Positions 25,716-35,107 of a stretch of 64,000 nt of DNA are shown here, piece after piece. The stretch covers positions 16,345-80,344 of the forward strand of contig NZ_QRCB01000018.1 of the NCBI RefSeq assembly GCF_009833095.1, read 5' to 3'. The notes beneath the pieces are model-generated. The model was not told the origin of the DNA. It worked only from the letters and a program-made list of their open reading frames with translations, and did no database searches. Position 1 is the first letter of the stretch; every line of letters begins with the position of its first letter. The translations under genes and the position numbers were made by a program. Source of the stretch: Nitrosomonas sp. JL21 (GTDB taxonomy: Bacteria > Pseudomonadota > Gammaproteobacteria > Burkholderiales > Nitrosomonadaceae).

Positions 25716-25740
25716 ACAAGTCTCCTTGGAAATTTAATGG

Positions 25741-26469
25741 TTAGGGCTCGATATCGGCAATGATGCGAGTAAATACCTGCTCGAACATCGCCGTCGTCAA
25801 GCGCTTGGTTTGTGTATTGTAGCGGCTGCAGTGGTAGCTGTCATAAAGTCTCAGACCATCGCCGGCCGGCAAATCATGCACGGCACCATGAGCGAAAGGA
25901 TAGTTCTTCATTTTCAGTTGCAAACCCATCAATACTGCTTGATGCGCAACGGTTCCGAGTGCGAGCACTGCCGCGCCGTCATGCTCAGCGAACAGTTTCA
26001 ATTCGGCTGCCAGATACTGATTGCATTGCTTTATTTCCTGCGGTGTCGGCTTGTTTTCCGGCGGCAAGCATTTTACCGCATTGGTGATGCGGCAACCGAT
26101 GAGCCGCAGATCGTCATCGGCGGCAATCGATTCCGGCTGCGTTGAAAAACCGAACTTATGCAATGTCTGATACAGTAAAATTCCTGCATAATCGCCGGTA
26201 AATGGACGTCCTGTGCGGTTCGCGCCATGCATGCCCGGGGCGAGACCGACAATCAACAGCTTAGGCCAATTTTCGCCAAACGCGCTGACCGGACGAGCAT
26301 GGTAACTGGGATGTTGCGTTCGCACGGATTGCAAAAAACCGGCCAGGCGCTGGCACTGCTGGCAATCCAGCACATCCGGGACACGGCAGGAATGCAGTAC
26401 AGAATCTTTTGTCATAGGTGAAGTGAATTCATTGATGATGGTTGTTTCATTGAAAATATGGCTCTGCAT
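25741..26469 (-). CDS. Uracil-DNA glycosylase, family 5 (UdgB type)
   Basis: A 242-residue DNA repair glycosylase. Motif A reads GLAPGMHGANRTGRPFTGD and motif B is HCSRYNTQTKRLT, both diagnostic of family 5 (Thermus UDGb-like), which removes uracil and also hypoxanthine and other deaminated bases. Cysteines CQQCQ near the N-terminus plus CRITNAVKC are consistent with the iron-sulfur cluster of family 4/5 enzymes. The start is uncertain: ATG 26469, ATG 26415 and GTG 26499 are all in frame and none has a convincing ribosome-binding site. The conserved part begins after 26415. Confidence 0.88.
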   Translation of the reverse strand: MQSHIFNETTIINEFTSPMTKDSVLHSCRVPDVLDCQQCQRLAGFLQSVRTQHPSYHARPVSAFGENWPKLLIVGLAPGMHGANRTGRPFTGDYAGILLYQTLHKFGFSTQPESIAADDDLRLIGCRITNAVKCLPPENKPTPQEIKQCNQYLAAELKLFAEHDGAAVLALGTVAHQAVLMGLQLKMKNYPFAHGAVHDLPAGDGLRLYDSYHCSRYNTQTKRLTTAMFEQVFTRIIADIEP

Positions 26470-26565
26470 AACTTCCGGGGACTTTCTCACATGCGCCACT
26501 GCAATTCAACGCCTTTCCGCAGCGTAATCCATGCGCTGAAATGCTAGGCATTCGAACGAGCCGCC

Positions 26566-28353
26566 ATGTTCAGTCACCTCTGCAAAACTGCACATTCCGC
26601 GATCCTATGCCGGTTCGTCATCGGACTGTTCGTCATGCTCATGCATGATGCCGCATTCGCCATTATTCCGCTCGAAGCAACCAAGAACCCGGGGCCGGTC
26701 ATTTTGTCAGCTTCCGATGATATCCAAAAATTTCTGCTCAAATACGTCAAATTACCGGCCGAACCGTTTTCTGATAGCAGCGCTGAAAAAACGTTCCTTT
26801 ACCGCCTTCAGAAAGAGATACCCAGCTTATTGGCAACCGAAGGCTATTTTTCGCCCAAGATTACGCTGTCCCATCGCGCTCTGGATGACAGCGTTCAGCA
26901 CGAAATCCAGGTCGATGCTGGCCCGCTGATGCGCGTCGGGGACGTATCGATTACTTTCCAAGGCGATATTACCCAGGATCGTGAAGCCTACCGGAAGCGG
27001 ATCGAACACATACGCGAGAGTTGGTCATTAAAGCGCGATGCGCCATTTCGTTCTGGTGATTGGGAGCAAGCAAAATCAACGTTACTCGCCACGGTCGCCG
27101 AAGAAGATTTTGCCGCAGCGCAGATTGTATCCAGCCAGGCCAGCATTGATCCTGAGCACGCTCGCGCCAATCTTGCCATTGTCATTGATTCCGGGCCGGT
27201 ATTTTATTTGGGCGACATTCACATTGAAGGACTGGAGCGTTATGATCAATCGATGATCCTCGATCTCGCTCCCTTCAAGGCAGGCGATGCGTACCGGCGC
27301 GACGCATTGCAGCTTTTTCAGATCACGCTGCAAAAGGCGCCGCAATTCGGCACGGTATCAGTCACGATTTCGACCGACATTGCCCAGCATGCGGCCACGC
27401 CCGTGCAGGTGGCCGTGACCGAGATCCAGTCACAGCGTTTTGCTTTCGGCGCGGGCTACAGCTCCAACAATGGCGGACGCGGAGAAATCAATTACCGCAA
27501 TCATAATTTTCTCGATCGCGCCTGGAATTTGACCAGCATGCTGCGCCTGGAACAAAGGCGCCAGACATTTTTTGCCGGGATCGATACATTGCCCGACCGG
27601 AATAATGTGTTTTATTCGCTCGGCGCGAATCTGCAAATGACGGATATCGAAAACTTGAAAACCATCGAGCAGAAAATCGGCCTGAGCCGCAATTTTCAGA
27701 CAGCCGAGACGCAAATGCAATTCGGGTTGAACTGGCAGCGCGAAGATAAGCGTCCCGACGGCGCCATTCATCAGATTAATAAGGCGTTGACCCTGGATTG
27801 GCGCTGGCGCCGCCAAATCATCGACAATCCGCTCCACATCCGCCGCGGTGATGCGACTGAAATCCGCATCGGTGGCGGCACGCAATTTCTGTTATCCGAC
27901 CAGGATTTCATTCGCGCCTATGCACGCCATCAAAGCTGGTGGCCGGTCGGTTCCCAGGATGTGATCTTTTTTCGAGCCGAAGTGGGCTATACTTTGGCTT
28001 CCTCCCGCTTCGGCATACCCCAGGAATATCTTTTCCGGGCCGGTGGTATTCAATCGATTCGCGGCTATGATTTCAAAAGTATCGGCGTCCAGGAAGGCAG
28101 CGCCATCGTCGGAGGCCGTATCATGGCGACCGGTACCGTCGAATATACGCACTGGCTGACGCAGCAATGGGGCGCCGCTGCATTTGCAGATATCGGCAGT
28201 GCTGCAGATAGCTGGCATAGAATGCATCCCTTCCTGGGCTATGGCGGTGGCATTCGCTGGCGCAGCCCGGCTGGGCCGATTGCGCTGGACTTAGCCCGCT
28301 CCCACGAAACCGGCACGCTGCGTTTTCATTTTTCAATGGCGATTGTGTTTTAG
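26566..28353 (+). CDS. tamA: Translocation and assembly module subunit TamA
   Basis: A 595-residue outer-membrane protein of the Omp85/BamA family. After a signal peptide (about 1-32) come three POTRA domains (about 50-300; GDVSIT and GDIHIEGL mark POTRA strands) and a 16-strand barrel (about 300-595). The barrel carries the VRGYD-like SIRGYDF motif and the terminal phenylalanine (HFSMAIVF) needed for outer-membrane insertion. It works with TamB to insert beta-barrel proteins and in lipid transport. tamB starts 14 bases after its stop, the usual tamAB operon. Confidence 0.95.
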   Translation: MFSHLCKTAHSAILCRFVIGLFVMLMHDAAFAIIPLEATKNPGPVILSASDDIQKFLLKYVKLPAEPFSDSSAEKTFLYRLQKEIPSLLATEGYFSPKITLSHRALDDSVQHEIQVDAGPLMRVGDVSITFQGDITQDREAYRKRIEHIRESWSLKRDAPFRSGDWEQAKSTLLATVAEEDFAAAQIVSSQASIDPEHARANLAIVIDSGPVFYLGDIHIEGLERYDQSMILDLAPFKAGDAYRRDALQLFQITLQKAPQFGTVSVTISTDIAQHAATPVQVAVTEIQSQRFAFGAGYSSNNGGRGEINYRNHNFLDRAWNLTSMLRLEQRRQTFFAGIDTLPDRNNVFYSLGANLQMTDIENLKTIEQKIGLSRNFQTAETQMQFGLNWQREDKRPDGAIHQINKALTLDWRWRRQIIDNPLHIRRGDATEIRIGGGTQFLLSDQDFIRAYARHQSWWPVGSQDVIFFRAEVGYTLASSRFGIPQEYLFRAGGIQSIRGYDFKSIGVQEGSAIVGGRIMATGTVEYTHWLTQQWGAAAFADIGSAADSWHRMHPFLGYGGGIRWRSPAGPIALDLARSHETGTLRFHFSMAIVF

Positions 28354-28367
28354 GTATTAGGTACTGT

Positions 28368-31300
28368 ATGTCAGATCAACCCGATCCCACTCACCCCATC
28401 CCCAGCAAACCTTCGCGCGCTCGGCGATGGTTGCGGTGGGCATTGACCACACTGATAGTCGGCGTCATGACGGGCTATTGGCTATTCAATAGTTCAGCCG
28501 GTTTGCAATTGACGCTTGCTTCGATCAGCCGCTTAAGTTCCGGAACGATACAATTTGACGGCGTTCACGGCACGCTGCACGACCTATCCATCGACAACGT
28601 TCATATCATCAGCGATAAGCACGTACTCACCGCCCGCCATCTCCGGGCCGACTGGTATCCCAATCAACTCCTTCAGAGACAAATCCATATTCACCGTTTG
28701 TCGGCTGCATCCGTGCATATCCAGCTATTGCCGCCGTCATCGGAACAGGCTCGTTCCACGCTACCCGACAGCCTTCGTCTTCCCGTCAGTGTTGCGCTGG
28801 ACGCGTTGAAAATCGATGCAGTCCAGTTCACGCCGGCTGGCGCAGAAGCTCCTGAAGACATCATGTCCGACCTTACGCTGTCTCTGAACAGCGACGGTGA
28901 TCGCCATCGACTGACGCGCTTGCATGCCCTGACGCCCTGGGGCATCGCTCGCGCGCAAGCCCAGCTCGAAGGCGAAGCGCCTTTTGCGCTATCCGGTCAG
29001 ATCGATTTATCAGGTCCGGAGCCCTGGGAAAGTATACGCACCGAGATGAGCGGAAATCTGGAGCAGATAACTATCAGCATGACTGCCGAGCAACCGGGTG
29101 CCAGCGCGAAACTCAATGCCCAATTACAGCCATTCTCAGCCAATCCGCTGACGCAGCTCGACGTCGATGCACAACAACTCAATCCAGCGCATTTTTTCTC
29201 TGAAGTGCCCAGCGCCAGCCTAGCTATCACCGCGCATTTGGCAACCGGCAGTGATGAGCGATTGGCAGGCACTATTCACATTCATAATACAGTCGCACTC
29301 CCCATCGATCAGAACGGCTTGCCATTCACACACATCCGTGCACAGACGGCAGTTTTTCGCGAAACGTTGCAATTAACCGATTTACACGCAGAAATCGGCA
29401 ACGGTCAGGCCATCCAAGGCAGCCTGACCTGGCATTGGAAAGAACAGTCGGCATCCGCACAGCTCCAGGTTAAGCAAGTCAATCCTCAGCATATCGACAG
29501 CCGCATCCATGCCGGCCGGGTATCCGGGCAAATCACTGTTGCCACAGATGCGCACCGCCAATCCGCTCACATCGACCTCAAGGATCGCGCGTTCAATTTA
29601 ACCGCCAACGTGATGCGCGATGAAGATGCGATCACGCTCGAGCAATTCATGCTGCGGCGCAATCAATCTCAGCTAACCGGACATGGAAAACTCGATCCCA
29701 GCGGAAAACGCGTGTTCCAACTGACTGCACAGTTGAGCAATTTCAATATCGCCGAATTCATTCAAGCGCCGGCTTCCAACCTGAACGCGGTGTTTCACGC
29801 TTCCGGTCAATTATCTCCTGAACCATCGGGAACACTCGACTATACGATTCAGAAAAGCAGGCTCGGCAAATCCGCAGTAACCGGCGTCGGTCAGCTCGGA
29901 TTCAACGGATGGGAACAACTCAAGGGCAAAGCAGAACTGACGATCGGGTCGAACCGACTGTCGCTGCATGGCGACCTGGGCGCAACCAACGATGCCTATC
30001 AACTCACGATCAATGCGCCAGCGCTGGAACAGTTGGGATTTGGTCTGAGTGGCGATGTGCAGGCGAACGTCAGTGGAAAGAAACAGCGGGCAGCGCGCGA
30101 TATCGTTCTAAAACTCGCCAGCCGCCGGCTGCAGTTGTCGGGAAATCATCAGATATTCGGATTTAGTGCAGAGGGTCAGATGCACCGTGACGCGGTGACG
30201 CTCAATCTGACCGCCGCGCAATATGTCGCGAGCGGAACATCGCGGCTGAAGGACTTGAATGTTCGAATGAACGGTGCTCTGTCCGATCATCGCATCAGCG
30301 CCAGCGCGCTGATCAATGACGACATTCCGCTGCAGATCGAAGCCAATGGCCGGATCACAATGAAAACGCAGTTGTCTGCGCTGCGCTGGCAGGGCCAATT
30401 GAGTAAACTCTCCTCGTCCGGAAAAATACCCATCCGTTTGCAAGCGCCGACGTCGTTATCGATCAGCGCGGACTCCCTTACGCTCGACCATGCCGTATTG
30501 GCCATTTCCGACGGATTTTTGAGCATCGAGCATCTGGCGTGGACACCCAAGTCATGGAAAACGCAGGGACATTTCTCAGGCATTGCGATTTACCCAGGCA
30601 ATCCGCAGTATATCCCTCCCCTGGCGCTGCACATGGGCGGCAACTGGGATTTTATTTCGGATAACCGGCTAAAAGGCCATCTGCATCTCCATCGCGAACG
30701 GGGAGACTGGCAATTACCCGGAGACATACCGCAGCTGGCCGGTTTGGAAAGATTTCAGCTACACGTCACCGCGCAGCGTGACGCCATTGCGAGCTCGTTT
30801 GAATTGATCAGCCAACATCTGGGCAATGCCAAAGCGCGCCTGAACGTACCGATCAAACATTCGAACCAGCGCTGGTCGGTTGCCGATAATGCGCCACTGA
30901 CCGGCGACGTGAGCGCGCAAATCAATCACTTGAAATGGCTGGATTCGCTGATGGGCGCGGGCATTTCGATGAACGGACGGCTTCAGGCTCAAGCGCATAT
31001 TGGCGGAACACTCAGCAAGCCCGATATTCAGGGCACGGTCACCGGCAAGGAGCTCAGTATTTTATTGCTGGAACAGGGCATTGATCTGCAGCAGGGCAAT
31101 CTCTCCGCCACGTTCCAACAGGCTGATCTGGTGATCGACCGACTGCATTTTGTCAGTCCGCATCCTCCACCACCGCAGGATCGATTGCTCAAGAATGTGC
31201 AATTGAACCATACAAGCGGTTCGTTGACTGTCGCAGGGCACCTTGGACTCACCGGCAATGAAAGCCGTTTGAATATCACGTTGAGCGAATTACCGGTCGC

Positions 31301-32207
31301 GCACAAAACCAATTACTGGATCATTGCATCCGGATCCGGCCAGGCCCGGTTGCAATCCAAACGCTTAAGCCTCACCGGTCATCTGACGGCTGATGCCGGG
31401 TTATTGTTGCAACCTCCGGAGAATCGTCCGGAATTGTCTGATGACATTGTGTTTACCAATGTTGCGCCAGATCCTGCACAGCAAAAATTATCGCTGGATC
31501 TAGACATGAATCTGAATCTCGGGGAACGATTCTTCATCCGAGCTTCGGGGTTGGAAGGCCGGCTCGCTGGCCAGTTGCAAATACTGGACGACAAAAAGCG
31601 CAAACTCAAGGTCAACGGCACCATAGCTGCACAGGACACTACATTCAAGGCGTACGGCCAGGATCTGACGGTCAGGCGGGGCATCGTCAGCTTTCAGGGG
31701 CCGCTGGATGATCCGGCATTGAGTGTACTGGCGGTGCGCGAAGGATTGCAGGTCGAAGCGGGCGTTGAAATCCTCGGCTCGGTACGCCATCCCCAAGTCA
31801 GGTTGGTTTCCACGCCGAATGTCTCGGAAACCGAAAAACTGTCATGGATCGTTCTTGGCCGGAAACCCGATCCCGGCGGTCTCGATGCCACGGCGCTAGT
31901 GGCCGCAGCCGGGTCGATCCTGGGCGGGCAATCCGGCAGCGGCATCACCGAGCAAATCACCCGTACCTTCGGTCTGGATGAATTGACGATTAAGCAGGCC
32001 GGTGTCGGCAGCTCGTTGAGCGGACAGATCGGCGTGGTTGGAAAACGACTTTCATCCCGCGCGTATTTGAGCTATGAACGCAGCCTGGCCACGACCACGA
32101 TGGGCATCACCAAACTGACCTATAACCTGACGCCGCGAATAACGATCGTGACCCAGGCCGGTGAAGATAATGCGGCTGATCTGTTCTATACGCTGCAATT
32201 TGATTAA
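28368..32207 (+). CDS. tamB: Translocation and assembly module subunit TamB
   Basis: A 1279-residue AsmA/TamB-family protein with one N-terminal membrane helix (about 24-42) and a very long beta-rich periplasmic part that forms a hydrophobic groove. The C-terminal DUF490/TamB domain is recognisable from about 900 onward, with the terminal strands SLSGQIGVVGKRLSSRAYL and YTLQFD. It spans the periplasm and partners TamA; current understanding also gives such proteins a role in moving phospholipids to the outer membrane. ATG start. Its last 150 bases recur in mutated form at 34185-34351. Confidence 0.95.
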   Translation: MSDQPDPTHPIPSKPSRARRWLRWALTTLIVGVMTGYWLFNSSAGLQLTLASISRLSSGTIQFDGVHGTLHDLSIDNVHIISDKHVLTARHLRADWYPNQLLQRQIHIHRLSAASVHIQLLPPSSEQARSTLPDSLRLPVSVALDALKIDAVQFTPAGAEAPEDIMSDLTLSLNSDGDRHRLTRLHALTPWGIARAQAQLEGEAPFALSGQIDLSGPEPWESIRTEMSGNLEQITISMTAEQPGASAKLNAQLQPFSANPLTQLDVDAQQLNPAHFFSEVPSASLAITAHLATGSDERLAGTIHIHNTVALPIDQNGLPFTHIRAQTAVFRETLQLTDLHAEIGNGQAIQGSLTWHWKEQSASAQLQVKQVNPQHIDSRIHAGRVSGQITVATDAHRQSAHIDLKDRAFNLTANVMRDEDAITLEQFMLRRNQSQLTGHGKLDPSGKRVFQLTAQLSNFNIAEFIQAPASNLNAVFHASGQLSPEPSGTLDYTIQKSRLGKSAVTGVGQLGFNGWEQLKGKAELTIGSNRLSLHGDLGATNDAYQLTINAPALEQLGFGLSGDVQANVSGKKQRAARDIVLKLASRRLQLSGNHQIFGFSAEGQMHRDAVTLNLTAAQYVASGTSRLKDLNVRMNGALSDHRISASALINDDIPLQIEANGRITMKTQLSALRWQGQLSKLSSSGKIPIRLQAPTSLSISADSLTLDHAVLAISDGFLSIEHLAWTPKSWKTQGHFSGIAIYPGNPQYIPPLALHMGGNWDFISDNRLKGHLHLHRERGDWQLPGDIPQLAGLERFQLHVTAQRDAIASSFELISQHLGNAKARLNVPIKHSNQRWSVADNAPLTGDVSAQINHLKWLDSLMGAGISMNGRLQAQAHIGGTLSKPDIQGTVTGKELSILLLEQGIDLQQGNLSATFQQADLVIDRLHFVSPHPPPPQDRLLKNVQLNHTSGSLTVAGHLGLTGNESRLNITLSELPVAHKTNYWIIASGSGQARLQSKRLSLTGHLTADAGLLLQPPENRPELSDDIVFTNVAPDPAQQKLSLDLDMNLNLGERFFIRASGLEGRLAGQLQILDDKKRKLKVNGTIAAQDTTFKAYGQDLTVRRGIVSFQGPLDDPALSVLAVREGLQVEAGVEILGSVRHPQVRLVSTPNVSETEKLSWIVLGRKPDPGGLDATALVAAAGSILGGQSGSGITEQITRTFGLDELTIKQAGVGSSLSGQIGVVGKRLSSRAYLSYERSLATTTMGITKLTYNLTPRITIVTQAGEDNAADLFYTLQFD

Positions 32208-32241
32208 TGCGCTTGTTTACTTCGATACCGAACAGCTTTCC

Positions 32242-32373
32242 TTATTGAAAGGGCAATCTGCCAATGAGCCTCGTCAGTACCCGTTTGTGGCCATCGATGA
32301 TTTCTTCAGCAAGCTGTAACTGATCCCCTTCCCGATACTCCCAGCGCAGCACACCCTTGAAAATCAGAACTGA
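32242..32373 (-). pseudogene. Unidentified coding remnant
   Basis: The minus strand has an open frame ending TAA at 32242-32244 that reads FKGVLRWEYREGDQLQLAEE and then IIDGHKRVLTRLIGRLPFQ. The composition is like a real soluble protein's C-terminus, but no start, ribosome-binding site or known motif is present within the 280-base gap between tamB and the oxidase gene. I interpret it as the tail of a lost gene; the family is not recognised. Confidence 0.4.
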
Positions 32374-32488
32374 CACATAGGTGAGGTGGGGAAATAATCT
32401 GATGAATTTGCTGATGAACTTCGGCTACTTATCAGATTTTATTAACTCTGTTAATCTAGCGCTAAAATTAATATCAGAAGGTGTTATT

Positions 32489-34027
32489 GTGTCCAAAAAT
32501 TATTTTCCTGCGCCAATGGTTCGGTATCTTAAATCACGCCTATTCACTGTTTTAATCTTATCTTCTATTTACACAAGCATAACTCCCGCCCTGGCAGTAT
32601 CAGATGCTCATTTGAAAGGGAAATTTGGTCCGCTGCACGATTGGCCCATCATCCCGATCGCCATGATGCTCATGCCTGATGGGCGGATATTCGCTTATGG
32701 CACTGATACTCAAGGCGAACAAGGCGCTAAATTGCATTACGCCATCTGGAATCCTTCAGAAGGTATTGGCGCCAATGCATTTGAAACACTACCCAATACC
32801 ACCAATACCGACATCTTCTGCGGCGCGCAAGCATTGATTCCCGGATCAGGTCATGCGCTTCTTCTCGGCGGAGATGCTACAGTGAAAGGGGAGCGCAATT
32901 ATGGAAATAATAATGTCAACATCTTTAATCCAAATGCAGATGCGCTGGTACGGCAGAGCAAGAATATGGCTTTTAAACGCTGGTATGGAACCGCAATAAC
33001 CTTAGCAAATGGGGAACATGCCATACTGGGTGGTCGGAGCAACAGATATTGGATAGGACCATCAACTTATTCGTCCATACCGGAAGTACGTGCGAAAAAC
33101 GGTAATTGGCGTTCTCTGAGTTCAGCAAGCAGCGATTTCGCTTATGGAGAATATGGCGGAGACTCGTGGTTTTATCCTCGTGCCTGGGTAAACCCGCAAG
33201 GTAATCTATTCGTTCTTAGCCATTATGGTTTGATGTACAAGCTTGTTACATCAGGAACCGGTACGCTCACCAAATATGCAACAAAAGCTATAAACAGTAA
33301 CTATACCTTGCCGAGCGTAATGTTTGCGCCCGGGCGCATTCTCTCCCTCCGCAATAATCGCGCCGCAATCATCGTTAATATCAATGGCACTGGTGAGCCT
33401 GTCATATCCTCGGCTGGCTTGTTATCCAAGGATCGCCAGCACAGCAATGCGACAGTACTTGCTAATGGCCAGGTCTGGGTTAACGGCGGTTCAACGACCG
33501 GCAATTCGAAAGTCGGTATGGTATTAACGTCGGAACTTTGGAATCCGACAACCAATAAATGGACAATAACAGCCAGCGCGGCGGCCGCACGATTGTATCA
33601 TTCTGCTTCGATTCTTCTCGCTGATGGATCTGTACTGACTGGCGGAGGAGGTGCAGAAGGTCCTTTCAAACATTTGAACGGTGAAATCTATTATCCGCCT
33701 TACCTGTTCAAAAAAGATGGCAGCGGCGAATTTGCGTTTCGTCCGGAAATCATTGATGCCCCGACATCGATGATCGGCTGGGATGAAAATTTTTCACTCC
33801 AGGCGGACGAAAGCATTGCCAAAGTCACGCTGGTGCGTGTCGGTGCAGTCACACATTCTTTCAATAGTGAGACCCGTTTTTTTAATCTTCCCATTTCACG
33901 AAGCGGGAACATTGTCACCGTCCGGTCTCCAAAAACAGCCAACATAGCACCGCCAGGCTTTTACCTGCTGTTTGTGTGGAATGCTGAAGGTGTCCCTTCT
34001 ATCGCAAGGATTTTAGAGATCGGATAA
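32489..34027 (+). CDS. Secreted copper-radical oxidase (galactose/glyoxal oxidase-like, Kelch fold)
   Basis: A 512-residue exported protein: signal peptide (cleavage near PALA|VS), a Kelch-type seven-bladed propeller (about 45-395) and a C-terminal DUF1929 domain (about 405-512). The copper-radical centre is complete: C111 (TDIFCG) and Y166 (RWYGTA) for the thioether-linked radical, Y370-H371 (LYHSAS) and H456 (VTHSFN). Such enzymes oxidise aldehydes or primary alcohols and release hydrogen peroxide. The GTG at 32489 has AGAAGG seven bases before it; GTG 32381 and ATG 32516 are alternatives. It lies between tamB and a duplicated tamB end, a sign of insertion. Confidence 0.85.
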   Translation: MSKNYFPAPMVRYLKSRLFTVLILSSIYTSITPALAVSDAHLKGKFGPLHDWPIIPIAMMLMPDGRIFAYGTDTQGEQGAKLHYAIWNPSEGIGANAFETLPNTTNTDIFCGAQALIPGSGHALLLGGDATVKGERNYGNNNVNIFNPNADALVRQSKNMAFKRWYGTAITLANGEHAILGGRSNRYWIGPSTYSSIPEVRAKNGNWRSLSSASSDFAYGEYGGDSWFYPRAWVNPQGNLFVLSHYGLMYKLVTSGTGTLTKYATKAINSNYTLPSVMFAPGRILSLRNNRAAIIVNINGTGEPVISSAGLLSKDRQHSNATVLANGQVWVNGGSTTGNSKVGMVLTSELWNPTTNKWTITASAAAARLYHSASILLADGSVLTGGGGAEGPFKHLNGEIYYPPYLFKKDGSGEFAFRPEIIDAPTSMIGWDENFSLQADESIAKVTLVRVGAVTHSFNSETRFFNLPISRSGNIVTVRSPKTANIAPPGFYLLFVWNAEGVPSIARILEIG

Positions 34028-34184
34028 AAATCGTTGATTTTCTCAGAACCATGAGATTGGAAGCTAATGAATATTGGAATGAAGTTTCCCCAATACATAG
34101 CGGAGTAAAAATAATGCAATCGACGCACACTGCCTCATGACATTGAAGTTCTCAAGCAGTGTTGCAATAAAGCCAACAAATTTC

Positions 34185-34351
34185 GTGGTGGAGAAACGGC
34201 TTTCTTCGCGGGCGTATTTGAGCTATGAGCGCAGCCTGGCCACACCACAATGGGCATCACCAAACTGACCTATAACCTGACACCGCGTATAACGATCGTG
34301 ACCCAGGCCGACGAGAAGTAATGCGGCTGATCTGTTCTATATCTTGCAATT
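34185..34351 (+). pseudogene. Duplicated, frameshifted 3' end of tamB
   Basis: About 165 bases closely repeat the last part of tamB (roughly 32036-32200): GCGTATTTGAGCTATGA, CAGCCTGGCCAC, then ACTGACCTATAACCTGAC, ACGATCGTGACCCAGGCC and TGCGGCTGATCTGTTCTATA occur in the same order. A one-base loss after CTGGCCAC and a one-base gain near GACGAGAAGT break the frame. It ends with TTGCAATT like the original. It marks the far side of a duplication enclosing the oxidase gene. Confidence 0.85.
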
Positions 34352-34555
34352 AAAGTGCGCCATGCGTCTCGGCGCAGCCCACAAATGCCATTGTGTCGCT
34401 TAATTTGCAAAGAGTTTACATTCTCTCAACAATTGAACACCCTCCCCTCGGTATAGTTCGTTCCATGCAGTAACGTGTTTTTTTATTCATGGAAGATACT
34501 CATTCTTCTGATTAAAAAAACGAATTCAGTTGAATCTCGATGATGGGAGGGAACC

Positions 34556-35062
34556 ATGGCAACACCAGGACAAGCAACAAAACGTACAGCAGCAGCGCCA
34601 CTGATCGCATCTGATGGGATCACGAATGAGTATCTGACGTTCCGGCTCGGCAGTGAGGAATATGGCATCGAGATCCTGAAAGTCCAGGAAATCCGCCGTT
34701 ACGATGCAATCACGCATATCGCCAATTCACCCGACTATATCAAAGGCGTGATCAATCTGCGCGGCACCATCGTGCCCATCATCGATATGCGCATCAAGTT
34801 CAATCTGGATCATGCGGCCCATGATCGATTCACGGTCGTGATCATTCTGACCGTCGCAGACCGAGTCATGGGAATCCTGGTCGATGGCGTGTCGGACGTG
34901 ATCACGCTGGCGGATGATCAAGTGCGCCCGGCTCCCGGCCTGGGTTCGGTGATCGAAACCGACTACATCATGGGATTGGGTACCGTGGACGAAAGGATGC
35001 TGATATTGATCGACATCGAAAAATTGATGCGCAGCAGCGATATCGGTCTGATTTCCCATTAG
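34556..35062 (+). CDS. cheW: Chemotaxis coupling protein CheW
   Basis: A 168-residue cytoplasmic adaptor connecting chemoreceptors to the CheA kinase. The CheW core spans about 20-160, with EEYGIEILKVQEIRRY, the conserved NLRGTIVPIIDMRIKF and the C-terminal GLGTVDERMLILIDIEKLM. ATG with GGGAGG five bases upstream. The receptor gene begins 46 bases downstream on the same strand, so both are probably co-transcribed. No cheA, cheY, cheR or cheB is in this window; the signalling core must be elsewhere. Confidence 0.96.
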   Translation: MATPGQATKRTAAAPLIASDGITNEYLTFRLGSEEYGIEILKVQEIRRYDAITHIANSPDYIKGVINLRGTIVPIIDMRIKFNLDHAAHDRFTVVIILTVADRVMGILVDGVSDVITLADDQVRPAPGLGSVIETDYIMGLGTVDERMLILIDIEKLMRSSDIGLISH

Positions 35063-35107
35063 ACGAATTATCGAACAGATTTCATCAATTCTTTTTCAAG
35101 GAGCATC

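Noticed and set aside
34381..34555. FliA promoter for cheW-MCP
   Set aside because: No pair of boxes with the required 11-base spacing; TAAA tracts found lie too near the start codon.
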